A DNA stretch of 64,000 nucleotides from Zygnema cylindricum (lineage: Eukaryota; Streptophyta; Zygnematophyceae; Zygnematales; Zygnemataceae), in the NCBI GenBank assembly GCA_037447655.1, contig JBBHKE010001486.1:295875-359874 (forward strand), given 5' to 3'. Below the pieces are notes generated by a model that did not search any database, had not been told where the DNA came from, and saw nothing but the letters and a program-made list of their open reading frames with translations. This document shows positions 57,113 to 64,000 of the stretch, one piece after another (the first letter of the stretch is position 1; each line of letters starts with the position of its first letter). The translations under genes and the position numbers were made by a program.

Positions 57113-57591
57113 CCCTAACATCTCAAATGTTACACAAAAAGAATAGACAATCAATTTTAGTTGTCACCAAAGACAATGCGACTAAAAAAAGACAAAGCAA
57201 AAAGGCGATGAACAATTAACAACATCCTCAAAAGCCAAACATAAAGTACACCAAGTACATGCACAATTCATCGTCCACGTCGACAGAATATTACAATACT
57301 GTACCTTATCTCGCACCTTCTCTCGCCGTGATTGGGCTGGACAGGTCTTCTTGTCTCGGTAATATTCGTGAGTTTCTGACTGCGTTCGGCAGCCCATACT
57401 GCCAGTGGTTAGGTTTAGGGTTAGGGTTAGGGTTATGGTCACTGGCTTTCTAGTTAGGGCAAAGGTAAAATACATTACAAACTTCGAGAGATTTCCTTTT
57501 CCAATAAAATTCACGCCAGGTAGTTGTACATTGTAGGCTTGTAAGTGTGTGAGTTTCGTCGCCATGTGAGATAAAAGGGAGCCGTGGGAGA
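57113..57591 (+). promoter_or_regulatory. Cryptochrome 5' region
   Basis: Non-coding for the cryptochrome. No clear TATA box. It holds the telomere-like repeat at 57410-57437 and the ATGTCGACAT palindrome at the start codon. Confidence 0.4.
57410..57437 (+). repeat. Telomere-like repeat upstream of cryptochrome
   Basis: AGGTTTAGGG followed by three TTAGGG units, 155 bp before the start codon. Plant telo-boxes (AAACCCTAA and variants) in promoters are known control sites; here the strand is G-rich. Confidence 0.75.
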
Positions 57592-60500
57592 ATGTCGACA
57601 TGCACTGTGGTGTGGTTCCGAAGGGATCTCCGAATAGAGGATAATCCTGCGCTGATTGCTGCGGCCCGGGCAGGCTCTGTGGTGCCGGTCTTTGTGTGGT
57701 CGCCTGAAGAGGAAGGGCAGTTTTATCCCGGTAGAGTTTCCCGATGGTGGTTAAAGCAGAGTTTGATGCACTTAGATGCGTCTTTGAGGGCACTGGGCTC
57801 TTCTTTGATCATGCGCTCGGCACGGAGCACTCTGTCTGTACTTGTAGAGATTATTCGCACCACCGGTGCAACACAGCTGTTCTACAACCATCTTTATGGT
57901 AGGCTTTATACCTTCGTTTTTTCATCTCTCTGCTTTCTTGTGTTATATTTCTTAACTTCATGGTTACGTCATTCTGAAGGTCTTTGATACGAAGTCTGGG
58001 ATCAGGTTAGTGACAAATGCATGATTCTTTGCATGGTTCGGTTGCCGAAAGTTTTTTTGGCAGTGTCTGCCGTGTTCAGGAAGATTTATTTTTTCACAAA
58101 GTGACTATCGCAAGAGGGGTGCTGGATAAAAGGGTGGCTGGATGAATGCTTTTTAATGTGACGTCAAAGCTGTTTTGTCAGTTTAAGCAATGTAACTTTT
58201 TGTGGTGGTAAATGGTTGGATGACAGACCCTGTTTCACTGGTTCGAGACCATAAAGTGAAGCAGAGCCTCGGCCAGTTGGGCGGCATCACTGTCCACACT
58301 TTCAATGCAGACCTTCTTTATGAACCATGGGAGGTCTATGATGATAATGGCCAAGCGTTCACTACCTATGACTCATTTTGGAACAAATGCCTCAACATGC
58401 CCTTCGAGCCCGATGTGTCCTTGGTTGCCCCGAAGCGACTCACTGGACCTCAAGGTGAATTTCGTGTCTTATTATCTATTCTGTCCTTGTAGGGGCTCTT
58501 TTTTGGCATGACAGGATTGTTTGTTTTTTGCTGCTTCTGTTTTCTAAGTGAATGGGAAGAGTATCATTTCAATCCTTGACGTTATCTGAGGATTTGATGT
58601 GGTGTTTGCGACAGTGCCGGAGTTGACAGTTACAGCAGAAAGTTTGGGGCTGGAGGACCATCAGGAAAAAGCGAGCAATGCTTTACTGGCAAGAGCATGG
58701 GTGCCTGGTTGGGCCAATGCTGACCGAGCTTTGGAGGCCTTTTTGCAAGGCCCACTAGTAGAATATGCCACAAACAGATCGAAAACAGACAGTACCACCA
58801 CGTCTCTTCTTTCTCCTCACATGCATTTTGGGGAAATAAGTGTCCGAAAGATATACCATGAGGTACGCAGGCTTCAGATTTTATGGAAAAGGGAGGGGAG
58901 GGCGGTTGGGGTGAAGAGTGTCGACATGTTCTTGAGAGCTTTAGGTTATAGGGAATATTCACGGTACTTGAGCTTTAACTTCCCGTTCACACATGAACGC
59001 TCTCTACTGGCTAACTTGAAATCGTTTCCCTGGCGAGTGGATGAGGCTTACTTCAAAACTTGGCGACAGGGCCGTACTGGCTATCCGCTTGTTGATGCTG
59101 GAATGCGCGAGCTTTGGGCCACAGGCTGGTTGCATAACCGTGTGCGAGTGGTGGTGTCGAGCTTCTGTGTGAAGTTCTTGCAGCTGCCATGGCGGTGGGG
59201 AATGAAGTATTTTTGGGACACTCTGATGGATGCGGACCTGGAATGTGACGTCCTTGGGTGGCAGTACATCTCTGGATCTTTACCGGATGGTCATGAGCTG
59301 GACAGAATGGAAAATCCTGAGGTATAAATGCTTAGCACATGTCCCTTAGGCTTGTGGCTTTTGACTGAGGCTTTATGACTTGTAGGGCTAACGCCTTGCT
59401 GATGACATGATTATGGTTTTGTGAGGAACTGGAATGATTTGTCAAAACCTGTCCATAAGCTTGCACCATTCCCATAACAAGTATAGAAGTGATACTTTAT
59501 ATTTGAGTCTTTGTGCTGGTTTGCCTGATGTATTAATGATTCAGATGGTCCTGTATGTGCTGGTGCTCGTCCTGATAAATCGGACTCTGTTGGTGTTTTC
59601 ATGTTCTGCTTTCCTTCTTCTACTGGCCTCATGACTGTTGTGCCGAGTAAGGGTTATGATTGTTGTTGGGACTTGTGTTCTGCTGTTGCAGCCTTGATTC
59701 CATCAGGTGCAGATTATGCTTTGAAATTATTGATGTATTTATTGAGCATTTGATAAATTGTCATGTTAGACTAGTTGTAACAGTCCTTTTGGTTGTTGTT
59801 GGAGTATTCCACACTGTCTGTATTTCTGTCTGTCTGTCTGTGGCATCCTTTTAAGTTTATGCCGAATTTTTGAAAGCAACCAAGCAACAGGCTTGTCAAG
59901 ACAACCATTATTGCAATTGCCTTGCTCACTGCCTCTGGACAATCCTTTTTTCCTCCAAACGTGGACTCTTCAGATGCGGCGGCCTGGCATGGCTCTGACT
60001 TCAGATCCAGCAATCATTTACCTTTCTGCATTGGATTTCCATGCTAAGTTGTTTGCAAACATTGTTATCAATGGCTCTCGAGCTGTCTTGCGAAATGTTC
60101 TGGTTTTTCTTTTGTTATTTTGTATTCAACACATGTTATGTCTCTTGTCTCTTTCTTTTGCAGGTGGAAGGATACAGATATGACCCAGAGGGGGAATATG
60201 TTCGCAGATGGCTTCCAGAACTCTCACGTGTTCCGACTGAGTGGATTCACCACCCATGGGATGCCCCTCCTCAGGTCCTCCGTGCTGCAGGAGTAGAGCT
60301 GGGAGTCAACTATCCCCGGCCTATTGTACAGCTTGCGGAGGCTCGAGAACACCTCCAAGAATCTCTCGCGCAGATGTGGGAGAGAGAAGCGGCTCTCAAA
60401 GCAGCCCTCGCGAACGGAGTTGAAGAGGGCCTTGGTGAGACTGTCGAGGTTGCGGGAACCGGTGGAGCAGACCATGAAAAGATGGAAGTCCATACTGCGG

Positions 60501-61946
60501 TGATACAGCCACATGCAGAACATTCTCTCAGCTCTAGACGTGATCAATTGGTCCCCTCTCTTCCTAGTGAAGGGGCAAATCACGCCGCGGAATCCATCTT
60601 GCGGCGTGCAACTGGAAATTATCATTCTCCTGGAGTGGCGGCAGCTGCACTTGCTGAAGGAATCCAACCACCGTCTCCCGATTACTCGCCTCAGGAAGGG
60701 GATAGTACTACAAGTTTGCTCCCAGAAGTGGGTGTCCAAGAAGCTCCACAGGATCGCACACCATCTTCTGTACCTGTGCACTCGCCACAGTATGGAGCAT
60801 ACTTGCAACTGCCTTTACTGCGTGGCGATCATTCTAAGGAGGTGGACTTGGACTCAACAGCAGAGTCTTCTATCCCTCATGCCCACATGCATGGGCCAGA
60901 GGTGTGCAGTAGCCATGCTAATACAGCAGCTGTGCCTGTTTGGTCACAATCTGAGAACAGGGATGGGTCACCTTCGAGATGTAGCCCTAGTCCGGCTGAG
61001 CCCATAGGAGTAGTACCGTCTGTTCCCGCCCCGGCAGATGGAAGGAGAGGTAGCAGGAGGCTCTACCATACGATGCAAATCAGTGACTTGGAGGCTATGG
61101 CGGCTGTTGCGAGCAATAAGGTTGCAATCCTTCCCAAATTACTCTCATCAAACTGGTCTTGGTGGCATTCTGTAACATGGTTAAGTTATGTATGGCCCGC
61201 ATCACATGCTCCCTTAAGAGCTGCATGTCTTTGCATGTTTCTGATGTAGGCAAATCCGCCGTGTCCTTGTCTGAGGAGCTACACCGTGAATCGTTATTAA
61301 AGAAATTATTAGCGTGGGGTCTATATTACTGTTCTTCTAATTCAGTTTTGAATGACATAACTGTTTTCTTCCGTGTAAAGTATTAGCGTTTGGTCAGACT
61401 CGGAGGGCAAATAAAACCGGTACCAGATTAGTGTTATTAACACTGAATTAGTGTAGTGTTATTAATGCAAATAACAATTTGTAATCGTAAACATCTGTCC
61501 ATATTTTGCACTTGTTTTAGCGATGGTTGATGCTTTTGTGGTCAGAGGGCAAAAAAAACCTGCACCGAATAAGTGTTATCAACACTGGATTAGTGCATGT
61601 GCAGAAGTTCAAGGACCGGCTCTGAATAACTGTTATTAACACTGGATTAGCGTTATTAGCATTTTACACTGTCGAGGTCCTTCATTTTTGCACCAGTTTT
61701 GCTGGTGGTTGGTGCTTTTGTGGTCCGACGGCAAAAGATACCGTCTCCGAATTAGTGCGATTAACACTGAATGTGTTATCAACGCTAATAACAATTCACG
61801 GTGTAGAAGTCCTTTCATTTTTGCACCGGTTTTGGTTGGCGGTTTATGCTTTGTCATGGCAGGGGGCTCGCTTCTCGGTCAGCAATGGCACAAGCCACAG
61901 CCACAGTCGGGCGGTGGAGGCTGGGGGGTCAGCGGCATCAGGGTGA
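57592..61946 (+). CDS. CRY: Plant cryptochrome, blue-light receptor (5-exon model)
   Basis: Exons 57592-57898, 58227-58454, 58615-59321 and 60164-61120 join in phase with GT-AG introns. A proposed last exon is 61863-61946, giving 760 residues. Without that splice exon 4 runs to TAG at 61249 (775 residues). The N-terminal photolyase-like domain opens TVVWFRRDLRIEDNPAL. The FAD-binding helical domain includes LLSPHMHFGEISVRKIYHEV, LRALGYREYSRYLSFNFPF, GRTGYPLVDAGMRELWATGW, LHNRVRVVVSSF and WQYISGSLPDGHELDRM. The long C-terminal tail has the plant DAS signature: DQLVP, an acidic part, STAESS and VPVWSQ. Plant cryptochromes bind FAD, sense blue light and inhibit COP1/SPA and other partners through this tail. 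The start is the first ATG with a full-length photolyase fold. A MITE lies in the last intron or just past the alternative stop. Confidence 0.92.
61282..61803. mobile_element. TA-flanked MITE (CACCGTG variant), 522 bp, at cryptochrome 3' end
   Basis: Ends CACCGTGAATCGTTATTA and TAATAACAATTCACGGTG, flanked by TA on both sides (61280-61281, 61804-61805). Internally it repeats GTGTTAT.AACACTGGATTAG and TTTTGCACC.GTTTT. It lies 33 bp after the alternative cryptochrome stop. Confidence 0.88.
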
Positions 61947-62376
61947 CGGATGAGGCAGTGTCTCATGGAGCTTTTAGGGTGTGGTGGGGGACCCGGGGTT
62001 TTTGGGAACTGCTCAACCAGACAGGAGGAGCGACAGGAGCCAACGAAACGTCCTCGGAATCAATCTTCAAGAACTCCTCAGACGGGCCGATACTTGTAAG
62101 TTGTCATCAATAGTCTCAGGAGGATTTTATGGTGTGAAATCTGTTCACCTTTTTTTTCTTCTTTCTGCCAATGACGACACGAGCCAGAGCAACAAACCAA
62201 GGGGAGGCGTCCTCTTCTGGATGCTGTGACAGGAGTCAAGCCATTACGTTACGGGTGGCCTCTGGCCGGGGATGTTAAGAAGGAGCCTTTTTTTCCTTGG
62301 TGTAGAAGTGGGAGAGAGGAAAGTGGCATTGGAAGGCCATCGCTTGGCTATTGTTTAAATTGTAGGAGCTCAAGCT
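61947..62376 (+). other. Cryptochrome 3' flank
   Basis: GC-richer than the intergenic average. A competing frame through 61860-62113 exists but lacks family motifs. Probably 3' UTR. Confidence 0.35.
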
Positions 62377-62379
62377 CTC

Positions 62380-62399
62380 TATATAAACCCTGACACGTG
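62380..62399 (+). promoter_or_regulatory. Possible core promoter, TATA plus G-box
   Basis: TATATAAA (62380-62387) with CACGTG (62394-62399) just after it. No coding follows before the window end, so the gene, if any, would have a long leader or intron beyond 64000. Confidence 0.3.
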
Positions 62400-63905
62400 A
62401 CAGCGAGGTTGCACCGACTTAGTGCCTTTGGGTCTCACAAAGGACTTAACCTGCTCCAATGTGATTTAAGGGAATTACCGTCAGTATCAAACAGTTCAGC
62501 AGTAGTTTCTTTCTTTGTTAAGGGATTGGGATTTTAGCAATTTCTTGCCCTTCTTTTCTCTGCTTGATACAAGCTTCGGGGAAAAAGTAGCCACAAGTTG
62601 TTGCAGCAATGGGCTATTTTGAAGCTCGTTTCTGTCTGTTCCATGTGCACCTGTAAAGCGGAACTGAATTAACTTTGAACTGTGGAGTAATTCGATGCTT
62701 ACGAAGATCCTGGCCAGTCAGTGGCATGTTTATATGGCCATAGGTTGTGATAGTGCATCTTGTATCGATAATTTGCGCTTGCACCGGGTCCCTCAATATA
62801 TTGGGGCCCTCTTAAAGAAAATATATGCACATTTGCTGTTTAGTTGTTTGCCCTTGGAACTTGTTTGTTGATAAAACGTTTTTACAAGGTAGCCTTTTTT
62901 CTCGTGCTTGGAAATTTTGTTTACTTTATGGCTCTTGACATGCATCATGTGTTGATGATGTGAACTGTAAATGGTTAAGAAAATGCGGTGGTTCTAAACG
63001 AAACACTTTCTAATTTATTTACCAGATTGTTGAATTTGCTGTAGTGCTTACAAGCTAATTTTTATAATCTTGGGACTGTGAAACTAACCTGCCGTTTTTT
63101 CACAGCAAATCAGCTTCAGACCTTCTCACTTTTCATCCTCAATCTACGTGATTGGCAGTGGCAGGCAGCTAAAAAAATATGAAATGCAACCTAACAAGTG
63201 ACATGCTACATTTAACTCCAAAGGCAAAAACAATAATGAAGTTTTACCCTCGTTTTGAGGGGTAAATCATGCAATTCTTACAGTTTTTTTTTGTATTAAG
63301 AAAGCGACATGGTTTTTTTTGGGATGGTTGCACTGAAAAAGGTATGGTTACTTCCAGCCCAAGATCAAATTTATTGAATGTAATCAACCGATAAATGATA
63401 GTAAAGATGGGATGGAATGTAAATGTTGTTCACAAGTGGGTTGGAACTATCTTACATATATGAAGTCCATTTCCTGAGAAACGTAAGCCACGTAAATTTT
63501 TCACCTAACAGCATTCTATGCAGCTTATTGTGTGCCAATCATGGCACCCATCAACAGTAGGTATAAATCTAAGATTGCACTTTAACACATGGACAAGTGT
63601 CATTGACTCCCAAAACCACTTTTTTCTTGTACTCCAGACAAATCGTTCTTTAAAACATATTGCTATAGGTATGTGCTTCATCTCATCCTCTCAGATATTT
63701 TTTTTAAGTTTGACAACCACTTGTCAGATTCTTGTCTTCTTTCTTTCAATTCTGATTTCATCAATCCCAAGGTTTCATTTCAACATTACATCCACATTTA
63801 TGTAACTACAGTAGCACAACCAGACTCGAAAGTTCACTAACAATCACTTCCAACCGATTCTCAACCACCATTGCACGAAACAAAATGTGCGAAAGACAAG
63901 TACAG
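62400..63905. other. No gene recognised
   Basis: AT-rich, without motif-bearing open frames or clear repeats. Confidence 0.4.
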
Positions 63906-63907
63906 TA

Positions 63908-64000
63908 CACCGTCAATCGCTATTAGAGTAAAGGAATAAATAGCGTAAAAAAAAAATAGTGTTATCAACACTAATCGGGATTTTTTTTTTTTAAAAAAAA
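63908..64000. mobile_element. MITE (CACCGTC variant), cut by window end
   Basis: TA-CACCGTCAATCGCTATTAGAGTAAAG, then family-internal sequence. The preceding ACAGTA context is also seen before the 16364 copy. Confidence 0.7.

Noticed and set aside
57182-57793. 203-residue minus-strand open frame
   Set aside because: It lies antisense to cryptochrome exon 1 and the 5' region, with no family motif; it is a shadow of GC-rich coding sequence.
58630-58962. 110-residue minus-strand open frame
   Set aside because: Exactly antisense to cryptochrome exon 3.

Overview
The window is nuclear DNA of a green land plant or close streptophyte relative. Four host genes support this: an oleosin, a plastid-type Cu/Zn superoxide dismutase, a group F (zinc-sensor) bZIP factor, and a plant cryptochrome with the DQXVP/STAES tail. 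All have, or are flanked by, plant-type GT-AG introns. The short oleosin and the many young and old transposons fit a non-seed plant or charophyte alga, but the sequence alone does not name the species. Most of the window is transposon-derived, AT-rich DNA.

Layout. 1-2447: decayed 3' part of a non-LTR retrotransposon with A-rich tail. 3111-4442 (+): oleosin with TATA box and paired ABRE/G-box. 7262-12216 (-): seven exons of Cu/Zn SOD; the first (targeting) and last exons were not placed. 14999-15922 (-): group F bZIP with Cys/His zinc-sensor motif. 16364-22700: TA-flanked MITEs, an uncharacterised 150-codon ORF, a permuted Ty1/copia fragment and a GTACG-rich tract. 23846-31632: an acidic ORF, a possible LTR, and a nested, decayed Ty1/copia complex whose LTRs carry a tRNA-like module and a palindrome. 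31640-36625: a pogo-like DDE transposon with a spliced transposase, an unknown acidic/coiled-coil protein and hairpin-bearing repeats. 38490-40250: more MITEs. 40482-48802: a Ty3/gypsy element with both LTRs and a 5-bp target duplication, its 3' LTR split by another element. 51258-56979: a hAT MITE with perfect 8-bp duplication, then a 5.3-kb decayed hAT element with nested MITEs. 57592-61946 (+): cryptochrome, with a MITE probably in its last intron. The end has a possible promoter and the start of another MITE.

How it works together. The host genes appear independent: seed/stress oil-body protein, plastid superoxide defence, zinc homeostasis regulator, blue-light receptor. The strongest recurring signal is the MITE family beginning CACCGCCAATCG, present at least eight times. 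One copy sits in a locally repeated sequence whose empty form is also in the window, proving a TA target duplication. The most novel-looking items are the pogo-like element with its unknown companion protein and hairpin arrays, and the copia LTRs carrying a tRNA-like box A/box B module next to a TGAC palindrome.
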